A stretch of DNA of 64,000 bases from Latilactobacillus sakei. GTDB taxonomy: Bacteria > Bacillota > Bacilli > Lactobacillales > Lactobacillaceae. Position 1 is the first letter of the stretch, and each line of letters begins with the position of its first letter. The DNA lies in the NCBI GenBank assembly GCA_002953655.1, contig CP025839.1, positions 1,612,001-1,676,000 on the forward strand. Reading direction: 5' to 3'. The notes beneath the pieces were generated by a model. That model was not told the origin of the DNA. It did not search any database and saw only the letters and a program-made list of their open reading frames with translations. The position numbers and the translations under genes are program-made. Shown here in pieces: positions 55,461 to 64,000 of this stretch.

Positions 55461-55664
55461 ACCAACCGAAATATTGGTTTTTCAGCAGTTTTCAGCATTA
55501 AATAACACTCGTTTCAGAAAATGCAATTCGTAAAAGCTTATTAAACCAACCTTTTGTTGCGATTAAGGATTAAAAACGGTCGTTATTCTTTTGACCGCTA
55601 AGTCGTTATAGTGAACTTACCGGGAAAATTCACTGCGAGCTCGCGGCCTAAAGGATGAGATACA

Positions 55665-56213
55665 ATGACCAAATCTAACCAAGCCGCTTTCAACCTCTTA
55701 CTCCAAGATGACAACTTTATTTATGGTGCCCTTAAATCGCTCCATATTAACCGTTATCACGAGAATTTCGATGATCTCTACCAAGAAGCCCTCTTAACCT
55801 TTATCGATGCCTATCAGCGCTTCCCAGGCGATCCTGAGACCCAGGAGCACGAATTCATCGTCTACGCCTACCAAGCGATTAAATGGGCCACCATGCGGCA
55901 CTTCAGACAAGAAAACGGTCGAAAGAAACAAATCGGCTTCGTTAACCGACTATCTGAAGACGATGCCCTAATGGACTACCTCGATCAGATCAGTGATCCC
56001 CACTGCGCCCCAGATAATGCCGTCATCTATAACGAACTCTTCGAAAAACTCTACCAGGTCTGCGACCCGCGTGAACGTCGCTTCCTAGTCCTACGCTACT
56101 TTGCCAACGCCAGCCTAAAAGAAATCGCCGCGGACTTAAACATCACACGGCGAACAGCTAATAATATTAAATTTAGGGTGCAGAAAAAGTTTAGTAATCT
56201 ATTAGTAGATTAA
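55665..56213 (+). CDS. sigma-70-like factor (SigH/ComX-type)
   Basis: A 182-residue protein with the parts of a small sigma factor. Region 2 appears as ENFDDLYQEALLTFIDAYQRFP and YAYQAIKWATMRHFRQENGRKKQ, and region 4 as PRERRFLVLRYFANASLKEIAADLNITRRTANNIKFRVQKKF. It lacks regions 1 and 3. AAGGATGAG precedes ATG 55665. It stands next to a ComK-like gene, which suggests a competence-type regulatory role; it is not in the usual sigH context near secE/nusG. Confidence 0.8.
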   Translation: MTKSNQAAFNLLLQDDNFIYGALKSLHINRYHENFDDLYQEALLTFIDAYQRFPGDPETQEHEFIVYAYQAIKWATMRHFRQENGRKKQIGFVNRLSEDDALMDYLDQISDPHCAPDNAVIYNELFEKLYQVCDPRERRFLVLRYFANASLKEIAADLNITRRTANNIKFRVQKKFSNLLVD

Positions 56214-56252
56214 AAAAATGCCTAGTCATTAGCAATAGACTAGGCATTTTTT
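56212..56252. terminator. bidirectional terminator
   Basis: AAAATGCCTAGTC / GACTAGGCATTTT, a 13-bp stem flanked by A and T runs, lies between the convergent sigma factor and acyltransferase genes. Confidence 0.92.
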
Positions 56253-57292
56253 TAATTTCCATTAGTTTTAAATCCTCTAACAAAATTGCGCATTAGTTTA
56301 AAAATATATACTCGAACGTATTCCATTAATAAAAATAAGGCAAACATTAGAATTGAAATTATAAAGAATATGATTAATCCATAAACTAGATTTAAACTTG
56401 TTAAACTTCGAAAAGCATCTTGTATTACGTAATTAAATATTATTGGATGAGTATCAATCAAATAGACAGCAAATGATAATGGCGAAATTACTATTAATAT
56501 TTTTTTTATCTTATCATTTTTTATGTTTATTCTTGTTAGCAAAATAAATAGGCAAATAGAAGAAACTGTAACCATTGGAGATAGGTAACTTAACCAGCGT
56601 TCCTCTCCACCTATAAATTTAATTGACACATATTCTGCTCCCACAGATATTAGCGAACAGAGTAGATACAGAATCAGTAACCAAGTATTTTTTAATCTTT
56701 TAATTCGTGGACTTACTTTTATATAGGCCCCAATTAGATACAGAATCATTAGCCAAATACCAGAATAACCCTCTAGCTCAAATAAATGCCCAACAAAACC
56801 AATAGTTACAGAAAGTGCTACCAAACAAAAGACAATTTTTTCAAATACTAAAAAATCGATAACTTTTATTCCAGCGTTTAAAAATGGAATAAAGAGAACT
56901 AAAATTAAATAAGCATTGAAATACCAGTAACTATTCATGATGGTTGGAAAAAAAGAAGTTATTATATCATGCATTTTCAACGGATAACCCCAAAAATAAA
57001 ATACAATAAATATAAATATTGACCAAAATATTACTATTTTCCAAAGTTCAATAACTCTTTTATATGAAAATCGTTTTCCTGTCATCAAATAACCTGTAAC
57101 TATTGCAAATATATTCACTGCAATGATTGAGCAGTTTTCTATGAACCAATAGATCATACTCATTGGATTGCTATTAATATCTAAATTTCTTAAAATTCCA
57201 CCATTTAATAGATTATGCAAAAAAACAACCATCAGCATAGCTAATATTCTAGCAATATCTATCCCAAAATTTCTCTCACTATTACTACTCAT
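56252..57292 (-). CDS. acyltransferase family 3 membrane protein (surface polysaccharide O-acetylation)
   Basis: A 346-residue protein with about ten membrane segments. The opening NFGIDIARILAMLMVVFLHN is the family 3 motif with the catalytic His after the first helix. SYWYFNAYLILVLFIPFLN is also typical. Such proteins O-acetylate exported sugars. Its codons are markedly more AT-rich than those of galU or the rml genes, suggesting acquisition. It is the first gene on this side of the polysaccharide cluster, 40 bases past tmk. Confidence 0.87.
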   Translation of the reverse strand: MSSNSERNFGIDIARILAMLMVVFLHNLLNGGILRNLDINSNPMSMIYWFIENCSIIAVNIFAIVTGYLMTGKRFSYKRVIELWKIVIFWSIFIFIVFYFWGYPLKMHDIITSFFPTIMNSYWYFNAYLILVLFIPFLNAGIKVIDFLVFEKIVFCLVALSVTIGFVGHLFELEGYSGIWLMILYLIGAYIKVSPRIKRLKNTWLLILYLLCSLISVGAEYVSIKFIGGEERWLSYLSPMVTVSSICLFILLTRINIKNDKIKKILIVISPLSFAVYLIDTHPIIFNYVIQDAFRSLTSLNLVYGLIIFFIISILMFALFLLMEYVRVYIFKLMRNFVRGFKTNGN

Positions 57293-57331
57293 TACAAAAT
57301 CTCCTCATATGAGGTTTTCAACCGACTATTA

Positions 57332-57964
57332 CTAATTGTCTAAGAACTTTAATAATTCTCTCATACAATTATCAACTACCTCAGAGAATGGCTGAGTTGC
57401 ATCAATCATTTTTATTCTGTCAGTATTGTTTCTCATCAAGTTTTGATAAGACTTTCTAACTTTCTTATGGAAGTCTAATTTTTCATGGTCTAATCTATCA
57501 TATTGATTCTGTCTATTCTTTTGAATTCGTTCCAAACCAACTTCAGATGGAACATCAAGATATATAGTCAAATCAGGAGTTAATCCATCCGTTGCGAATA
57601 AATTCATATCGGAAATAAGTTTTTCTCCAATACTTCTTCCAGCACCTTGATACGCTATTGAACTATCAACGAATCTATCGCATATAACAATCGCTTTTCT
57701 ATTTAATGCTGGTTGTATTCTTTCAACTATATGTTGACGTCTAGCGGCGGCATACAACAACGCTTCTGTTCTTGAATCCATTTCACTATTATCAATGTCT
57801 AGAATCAAGTTTCTAATAGATTCTGAAATATTATTTCCACCAGGCTCACGAGTAACAACTATTTCTTGTTCTATAAGTGAGCTTATTTTAGGTACTATCG
57901 CTTCCAAAACACTAGTTTTTCCAGCTCCATCAGGTCCTTCAAACGTGATAAAATTTCCATCCAT
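57332..57964 (-). CDS. tmk: thymidylate kinase in the rhamnose cluster
   Basis: A 210-residue dTMP kinase with P-loop FEGPDGAGKTS, the DR motif REPGG, CDRFVDSSIAYQGAGR and the lid region RIQKNRQNQYDRLD. Every bacterium has a housekeeping tmk, normally near the DNA polymerase delta-prime gene; this one lies 18 bases after rmlD within the dTDP-rhamnose operon. It is therefore probably a second copy that supplies dTDP/dTTP for sugar activation. AT-rich codons set it apart from the rml genes. Confidence 0.9.
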   Translation of the reverse strand: MDGNFITFEGPDGAGKTSVLEAIVPKISSLIEQEIVVTREPGGNNISESIRNLILDIDNSEMDSRTEALLYAAARRQHIVERIQPALNRKAIVICDRFVDSSIAYQGAGRSIGEKLISDMNLFATDGLTPDLTIYLDVPSEVGLERIQKNRQNQYDRLDHEKLDFHKKVRKSYQNLMRNNTDRIKMIDATQPFSEVVDNCMRELLKFLDN

Positions 57965-57982
57965 TATAAATACCTCACATTA

Positions 57983-58828
57983 TTAGTCTTCTACACTACT
58001 AATGAATTTCTGTAATGCATCTTGCCATGTTGGTACTTCAAAACCGGTTGCTTTAATCTTCGTCAAGTCCATGATTGAATGTCTTGGACGGAAAGCTTTT
58101 TGTGGATATTCGTCTGACGTAACGGGGCTCACTTCTACATCCTTATCCTTCAAGATTTCGCTCGCAAATTCATACCAAGTACATGAATTATCATTTGAAA
58201 GTTGGTATAAACCATAAGGGACGTCGTTTTTAACGGAATATAACATGAATTCAGCCAATGTCCGGGTCCAAGTTGGCCGGCCAACTTGATCACTAACAAC
58301 TGTTAAATGATCGTGTGTCTTAGAAAGGTTCAACATGGTGTAAACAAAATTCTTACCATATTCACCAAAGACCCATGATGTCCGGATGATGTAATATTTG
58401 CTCATCGTATTAGCAACAGCTTCTTCACCTGCTAATTTTGTCCGACCATATTCGTTTTTAGGTGCTGCTGGTGTTTCTTCTGTATACATTTGGTCATTAG
58501 TGCCATCGAATACATAATCTGTACTGATGTAAACTAATGTTGCTCCAACTGCTTCTGCAGCATTAGCAATATTTTGTGTCCCAACGACATTTACTTTGTA
58601 GTTGATTGACTTGCCCGGTTCTTCTTCGGCTGCATCAACGGCTGTATAAGCAGCACAGTGATAAACTAATTCTGGTTTGTTAGTTTCAAAATAAGCATTA
58701 ACTACTTCTGCATTCGTGATATCCAATTCAGCAGCATCTGTTCCTATATATTCGATTTGATTTTCATCTAATAAATGACGTAATTCGGTTCCTAATTGAC
58801 CATTGGCACCAGTAATTAAAATTTTCAT
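57983..58828 (-). CDS. rmlD: dTDP-4-dehydrorhamnose reductase
   Basis: A 281-residue SDR enzyme that carries out the last step to dTDP-L-rhamnose. The nucleotide-binding start is ILITGANGQLGTELRHLL; the catalytic Tyr/Lys are in EYGRTKLAGEEAV; VYISTDYVFDGTN and VSDQVGRPTWTRTLAEF are family-typical. It lies 56 bases after rmlB in the operon order rmlA-C-B-D. Confidence 0.95.
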   Translation of the reverse strand: MKILITGANGQLGTELRHLLDENQIEYIGTDAAELDITNAEVVNAYFETNKPELVYHCAAYTAVDAAEEEPGKSINYKVNVVGTQNIANAAEAVGATLVYISTDYVFDGTNDQMYTEETPAAPKNEYGRTKLAGEEAVANTMSKYYIIRTSWVFGEYGKNFVYTMLNLSKTHDHLTVVSDQVGRPTWTRTLAEFMLYSVKNDVPYGLYQLSNDNSCTWYEFASEILKDKDVEVSPVTSDEYPQKAFRPRHSIMDLTKIKATGFEVPTWQDALQKFISSVED

Positions 58829-58884
58829 TGTTAACTCTTCTCCTTAAAAAAAGTAGGCACTCGCCTACTTCCATTTAGTTATAT

Positions 58885-59916
<1,032 letters not shown>

Positions 59917-59927
59917 TTAGAGTCTCC

Positions 59928-60509
59928 TTAAATTTCACCGTAAACAAATGGGTTGTCTTTTTCGAATTCTGTAAAGGTTGGTTGGTTCGCATCTTTTTCA
60001 GATGTAATCGCTTGGTCAAAATCGATTGGCCAGTCAATATTTAATTCTGGGGTCTTAAATGAAATCCCACCATCAGCTGCTGCATCGTAATAGCCATCAC
60101 ATTTGTATAAGAAGTTAACGTTATCGGTTAACGTCACAAAACCGTGGGCGAACCCCTTTGGTACTAATAATTGACGATGGTTACTTGCTGAAAGAATATA
60201 GCCTTCCCATTTCTTGTAAGTTGGTGAACCGGCACGCACATCCACGATGACGTCTAAAACAGCACCTGTCACAACTCGGATTAGTTTTGTTTGAGCAGCT
60301 TTGCCACGTTGGAAATGTAAGCCACGTAAGACACCAGCTTGAGTTGATAATGAATGGTTGTCTTGAATAAAATCGATATCAATTCCAGCTTCTTTAAAAT
60401 CACGGTCTGAATATGATTCTGTAAAGAAACCACGGTGATCACCAAAAACAGCTGGTTCAATAATTTTAACATCTTGTAATTTAGTTGTTGTTACTTTTAA
60501 TTTTCCCAT
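59928..60509 (-). CDS. rmlC: dTDP-4-dehydrorhamnose 3,5-epimerase
   Basis: A 193-residue cupin epimerase, third step of dTDP-rhamnose synthesis. GDHRGFFTESYSDRDF, the catalytic His in VLRGLHFQRG and KGFAHGFVTLTD are diagnostic. It lies 12 bases after rmlA. Confidence 0.95.
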   Translation of the reverse strand: MGKLKVTTTKLQDVKIIEPAVFGDHRGFFTESYSDRDFKEAGIDIDFIQDNHSLSTQAGVLRGLHFQRGKAAQTKLIRVVTGAVLDVIVDVRAGSPTYKKWEGYILSASNHRQLLVPKGFAHGFVTLTDNVNFLYKCDGYYDAAADGGISFKTPELNIDWPIDFDQAITSEKDANQPTFTEFEKDNPFVYGEI

Positions 60510-60521
60510 AATTGCTTACCC

Positions 60522-61391
60522 CTAATCTTCTTTTACTAATCTCAATAAATATTGGCCATAATCATTTTTCTTAAGCGGTTGCGCCAATTCAATCACTTTT
60601 GCCTTATCGATATAGTTCATTCGGTAAGCAATTTCTTCTAAACAAGCAACCTTTAAGTTTTGCCGCTTTTGAACGGTTGCAATAAAACTGCTGGCCTCAT
60701 GTAATGAATCGTGAGTCCCAGTATCTAACCAAGCAAAGCCCCGGCCCATTAGTTCAACATCTAACTGCCCCTTTTCAAGGTAAGCCTTGTTAATATCGGT
60801 AATTTCAAGTTCACCACGTGGTGATGGTTTGATATTTTTAGCAATCTCAACAACTTGATTGTCGTAGAAGTACAAGCCTGTCACCGCGTAATTACTGGCT
60901 GGATGTTCTGGTTTTTCGATAATTGATTTCGCATGCATGTTTTCATCAAAATCAACGACCCCAAAACGTTCTGGATCATTAACATGATAACCAAAGACCG
61001 TCGCACCGACTTCTTTTTGGGCTGTTCTTTGTAGCATTTCTGATAGTCCACCACCATAATAGATGTTATCACCTAAAATTAAGCAAACTGAATCATCACC
61101 GATAAAATCGGCCCCAATAATAAATGCTTCAGCTAAACCGTTTGGTTTATCCTGAACCGCATATTCAATGTTTAAACCTAGATCATGTCCATCACCAAAT
61201 AATTCTTCGAAACGTGGCGTATCAGTTGGTGTGGAAATAATCATGATATCCTGAATGCCAGCTAACATTAAAGCTGACATTGGATAATAAATCATCGGTT
61301 TATCATAAACCGGGATAAGTTGCTTTGAAACTGCTTTTGTAATTGGATATAAACGTGTTCCTGATCCACCTGCTAGAATGATACCTTTCAT
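60522..61391 (-). CDS. rmlA: glucose-1-phosphate thymidylyltransferase
   Basis: A 289-residue enzyme that makes dTDP-glucose from dTTP and glucose-1-phosphate, the first step of the rhamnose pathway. The nucleotidyl motif is [35 protein letters not shown], and [15 protein letters not shown] and [12 protein letters not shown] follow. Its ATG overlaps the stop codon of the flippase gene (ATGA), so the flippase and nucleotide-sugar genes are one transcript. Confidence 0.96.
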   Translation of the reverse strand: MKGIILAGGSGTRLYPITKAVSKQLIPVYDKPMIYYPMSALMLAGIQDIMIISTPTDTPRFEELFGDGHDLGLNIEYAVQDKPNGLAEAFIIGADFIGDDSVCLILGDNIYYGGGLSEMLQRTAQKEVGATVFGYHVNDPERFGVVDFDENMHAKSIIEKPEHPASNYAVTGLYFYDNQVVEIAKNIKPSPRGELEITDINKAYLEKGQLDVELMGRGFAWLDTGTHDSLHEASSFIATVQKRQNLKVACLEEIAYRMNYIDKAKVIELAQPLKKNDYGQYLLRLVKED

Positions 61392-62917
61392 CTTGAAGCT
61401 CCCCCTTTATATATCCTTTTCGGTATTTGAATTTTAATACCTAAGATCCAAATAACAGAAACTATTACGCCGATAGAAATAATAATTGCTACGCTCGTAA
61501 ATAGTACTGCAAATAATATATTACTAATTTGATACCCAATAAACAATACCCCTTCTAGAACTAATCCACCAGTTATAATTAATACATAATATTGGAACAA
61601 AAACCTAGTAACCTTTTGTTGGAATCCATATTTAAACACAACGTACGGTTCCCACCAAAGATTAACTAAAATATTACTTGCTATTGTTCCTATTAAAACG
61701 GCCGATAATCCTAAACCAGTATACTTAATTAGGATTATAGAAACTAATAGGTTAAGCACTGATTCAAATATTGGCTTATATCTTTGTTGCCAGTAAAGCC
61801 CATAGGAATTAGCATAGGTAATTACAGATTGTCTAACAGCTTGTATAAAAAAGTTCAGCGAAATTAAGAAAACCGTTAGACGGGATAGCACATACCCCTC
61901 ACCAATCCATAATGTTACAAATGCCGTTGAAAATGCGGCTATTCCTACAGCCATTATCAAACTAACAATTATTGTGATCGAAAAATATTGATTAAATACT
62001 CGGACTTCTTTCTCTTTACTATCATTTTTAGAGACTGCTAAATTACCAACTGAAGCAGATACCGCAGACACTGCCTGTGTCAGTATTGCGGTAAGTCCTG
62101 TTGTTATCAAAGTATAATTTGCATATTTACCAACGGTAGCTAACCCCAAGAAAAACGAAATCACCAAATTATCAGTACCATTTACAACAACTCCACCTAA
62201 TTTAGCAGAAATCATTCCAGTTACATTCTTTTTAAAATATTTTAAAACATCTTTATCAACAGAAATATTAAAATCTTTCAAATATGGATATTTTTTATCA
62301 ACTAATCTTGAGATATTAATATTTGAAAAAAGATTTGCCAACAACTGAATAATCAAATAAATATAAAAATTAGGATATACAATTAAAAATACAATTTGAA
62401 TAATCTGTTGTCCAACGCTAAATCCCACTGTATTAATGGTATTAATATAACCTTCCTGGTTTGCAATTAATAACGTCCTTTTATAGCTTAATAGGTATGT
62501 TGAAATCGTCCCCATCAACGCTAGGAAGAAAAACAACCACAATTGCATATCGCTAAATACCGGCTTATGAATTAGATTAGGGATAAATGGCATAAGAACT
62601 ACGCCACCTAATAAAACGATGATAGCGATCATTCTATACCATTTTTTTAATAATCTCATGATTGCAGATACTTGTGCCTTATTATTATCAGCTAAAGGCT
62701 TAAATAACGAAAACGTTATCGCGTTTCCAACGCCCAGTTCTGCTAAATTTAACATGCTTAATAAATTTACAAAAAGTCCATTTAATCCTAGATATTCGCT
62801 ACCCAAAGTTTTTATAAAAATTGTTCTTGATACAAATTGTGCCAATATTAATACCACTTGCGCTATAGTTGCTACCGATGAATTAACTAATGCAGCCTTG
62901 CTTCTCGATTTATTCAT
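61388..62917 (-). CDS. wzx: polysaccharide flippase (Wzx / MATE-like)
   Basis: About 509 residues and 12–14 membrane segments. The start [33 protein letters not shown] and [28 protein letters not shown] are typical of the polysaccharide-export branch of the MOP superfamily, which flips lipid-linked repeat units. GGTGGAGG lies 5 bases before ATG 62917; ATG 62920 is the alternative. Codons are AT-rich relative to the rml genes, as usual for strain-specific parts of such clusters. Confidence 0.88.
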   Translation of the reverse strand: MNKSRSKAALVNSSVATIAQVVLILAQFVSRTIFIKTLGSEYLGLNGLFVNLLSMLNLAELGVGNAITFSLFKPLADNNKAQVSAIMRLLKKWYRMIAIIVLLGGVVLMPFIPNLIHKPVFSDMQLWLFFFLALMGTISTYLLSYKRTLLIANQEGYINTINTVGFSVGQQIIQIVFLIVYPNFYIYLIIQLLANLFSNINISRLVDKKYPYLKDFNISVDKDVLKYFKKNVTGMISAKLGGVVVNGTDNLVISFFLGLATVGKYANYTLITTGLTAILTQAVSAVSASVGNLAVSKNDSKEKEVRVFNQYFSITIIVSLIMAVGIAAFSTAFVTLWIGEGYVLSRLTVFLISLNFFIQAVRQSVITYANSYGLYWQQRYKPIFESVLNLLVSIILIKYTGLGLSAVLIGTIASNILVNLWWEPYVVFKYGFQQKVTRFLFQYYVLIITGGLVLEGVLFIGYQISNILFAVLFTSVAIIISIGVIVSVIWILGIKIQIPKRIYKGGASR

Positions 62918-63980
62918 CATTGCCTCCACCTAATACACTTATAAATTTATCTCCTGATTTAGTTAAAGAAAATTTATTAGCGACATCTATTCCATTATTA
63001 ACAAGCAACTGTCTATATTTTTTATCTTCTAATAGTTTTATAATACCTTGATACATTGCTTCTTTATTATTCTCAACGATAACAGCAGACTGTCCATTTG
63101 TAGCGTATTCTGTAATACCACCATTATTCACCGATACTACTGCTGCTCCATGATACATAGCCTCTAGGCCTGTCAATCCCCAACCTTCACTACTACTTGG
63201 CATAAAATAAATAGCAGACTTCCCATAAATATTATTTGATAAGCATTCTGAATCTGCATTTAAGTAACTCTCAGAAATTATACTTTCGCCTGAATTTGCA
63301 GCTCCAAATTCAATAATTTTCAAATCAGGAAATACATCTTTAACCTTTTTTAATACTTCTAATCCAATCGAAGATTGCTTGTCTGGATTAGTATGCCATA
63401 AAAAAGATACTATATTTTCTCTTTGATTATTAGGTAGTAAATTAGTTATATTAAATTCATTATGATCAATGAAATTAGTTATTAAAGTTGCTTTAACATC
63501 TAATTCTCTTGCTTTTTTTTGTAACCATTTTGAAATTACAATATTATTTAGCCCTAGTCTCCATGTATCTTCAATATCTTTTTTAGTTGCTGAGGGGTCA
63601 AACGACTCAAACGCCTGGATAAAATAGAATTTGTGTTTTTCTTTAACGTTAGATGCCAATACCAAGCGGGCAGTTGACCAATGGGTTGCTATTACAGTTC
63701 CATGATTTATATTCCTAATAGTATTACTGGAAACATCAAAATGCACATGAATATTGCTCCGTAAATTAAACCACGAAATGTGTCTATAAATATTTTGTTT
63801 TAGAACTAATCCACTAATTTTTGCGCGCCATAGATTTAGACTATTAAATTTAGCATTAATCACAAAGTAAATATGTACATCATGTCCTTTATCACTAAAA
63901 TAATTAGCATATTGAAACACTACTTTATATCCTCCCATAGGAGTATTAGTAGATCTAGGCAACACAAAATTAATTCTCAT
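62910..63980 (-). CDS. glycosyltransferase family 4
   Basis: A 356-residue GT-B enzyme. The N-terminus INFVLPRSTNTPMGGYKVVFQYANYFSDKGHDV has the usual start, and the C-terminal donor motif is SSEGWGLTGLEAMYHGAAVVSVNNGGITEY, with the E-x7-E pattern. It ends 8 bases inside the flippase gene start. GGAG lies before ATG 63980, 20 bases from the window edge, so further cluster genes probably lie beyond. The acceptor and donor are unknown. Confidence 0.88.
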   Translation of the reverse strand: MRINFVLPRSTNTPMGGYKVVFQYANYFSDKGHDVHIYFVINAKFNSLNLWRAKISGLVLKQNIYRHISWFNLRSNIHVHFDVSSNTIRNINHGTVIATHWSTARLVLASNVKEKHKFYFIQAFESFDPSATKKDIEDTWRLGLNNIVISKWLQKKARELDVKATLITNFIDHNEFNITNLLPNNQRENIVSFLWHTNPDKQSSIGLEVLKKVKDVFPDLKIIEFGAANSGESIISESYLNADSECLSNNIYGKSAIYFMPSSSEGWGLTGLEAMYHGAAVVSVNNGGITEYATNGQSAVIVENNKEAMYQGIIKLLEDKKYRQLLVNNGIDVANKFSLTKSGDKFISVLGGGNDE

Positions 63981-64000
63981 TTTTAGTTCTCCTGTTATTC

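Noticed and set aside
55459-55484. Terminator after the ComK-like gene (AAACCAA / TTGGTTT)
   Set aside because: The 7-bp AT-rich stem with a long loop is too weak to call, although it may contribute.

Overview
The window looks like a chromosomal segment of a low-GC lactic acid bacterium, most probably Latilactobacillus (Lactobacillus) sakei or a very close relative. The basis is family-level: a ptsHI–clpE neighbourhood with a CtsR box, a CopY/CopB copper pair, class II mevalonate-pathway genes, a fused glutamine SBP-permease, DUF1827/DUF2922 proteins and codon use typical of lactobacilli. No rRNA, tRNA, IS element, phage or CRISPR array was seen. There are about 65 protein genes, one strong candidate for a large structured RNA, and a family of hairpin repeats.

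Layout. 1–3.4 kb: the end of a BceS-like sensor kinase, a lipoprotein, and an orphan cellobiose-type PTS EIIC behind a promoter with a perfect cre site. 3.5–6.4 kb: anaerobic ribonucleotide reductase nrdD–nrdG with an NrdR box. 6.5–9.1 kb: copper operon copY–copB with a cop box. 9.2–11.5 kb: ptsHI. 11.7–16.2 kb: clpE (CtsR-controlled), a DUF1827 gene, a PPC-domain gene and a cytoplasmic MucBP-like protein. 16.3–30.7 kb: prfC, a CNNM/CorC protein, an AI-2E family permease, a tandem-domain GT8 glycosyltransferase, ntdP, recX–mutY, rlmCD, a nucleoside deoxyribosyltransferase, and an alpha/beta hydrolase divergent from an OhrR-type MarR regulator.

31.1–35.6 kb: a gene-free stretch that reads as an independent RNA gene of about 500 nt on the minus strand. 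It has a promoter with an overlapping cre site, a perfect terminator, and 5' and 3' ends that are complementary over 15 pairs. Next to it is the upper mevalonate operon thl–mvaA–mvaS. 35.7–40.4 kb: small DUF proteins, a membrane HExxH protein, a TIM-barrel protein, a diacylglycerol-kinase-like enzyme and a DUF975 protein. 40.4–45.3 kb: a fructose-type PTS operon (EIIA, EIIBC, a MalY/PatB C-S lyase and a PRD activator) with cre and a probable activator palindrome. 45.4–49.3 kb: a solitary second rmlB, glnQ–glnPH and a helical hypothetical. 49.7–53.3 kb: a peptide-deformylase-like protein, then an agr-type quorum-sensing operon in the unusual order A-C-B-D; its AgrD has serine instead of cysteine at the cyclisation position.

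53.3–64 kb: two tandem hairpin repeats, galU, a ComK-like protein next to a sigma-70-like factor, then a surface-polysaccharide cluster (acyltransferase, a second tmk, rmlD-B-C-A, a Wzx-type flippase, a GT4 glycosyltransferase) that runs off the window. galU, rmlABCD and tmk together would supply nucleotide sugars, including dTDP-rhamnose, to the glycosyltransferases and flippase.

Most notable: the roughly 500-nt RNA; a covarying hairpin family that starts at stop codons; the serine AgrD; and loss of the iron-sulfur cysteines in both MutY and RlmCD.
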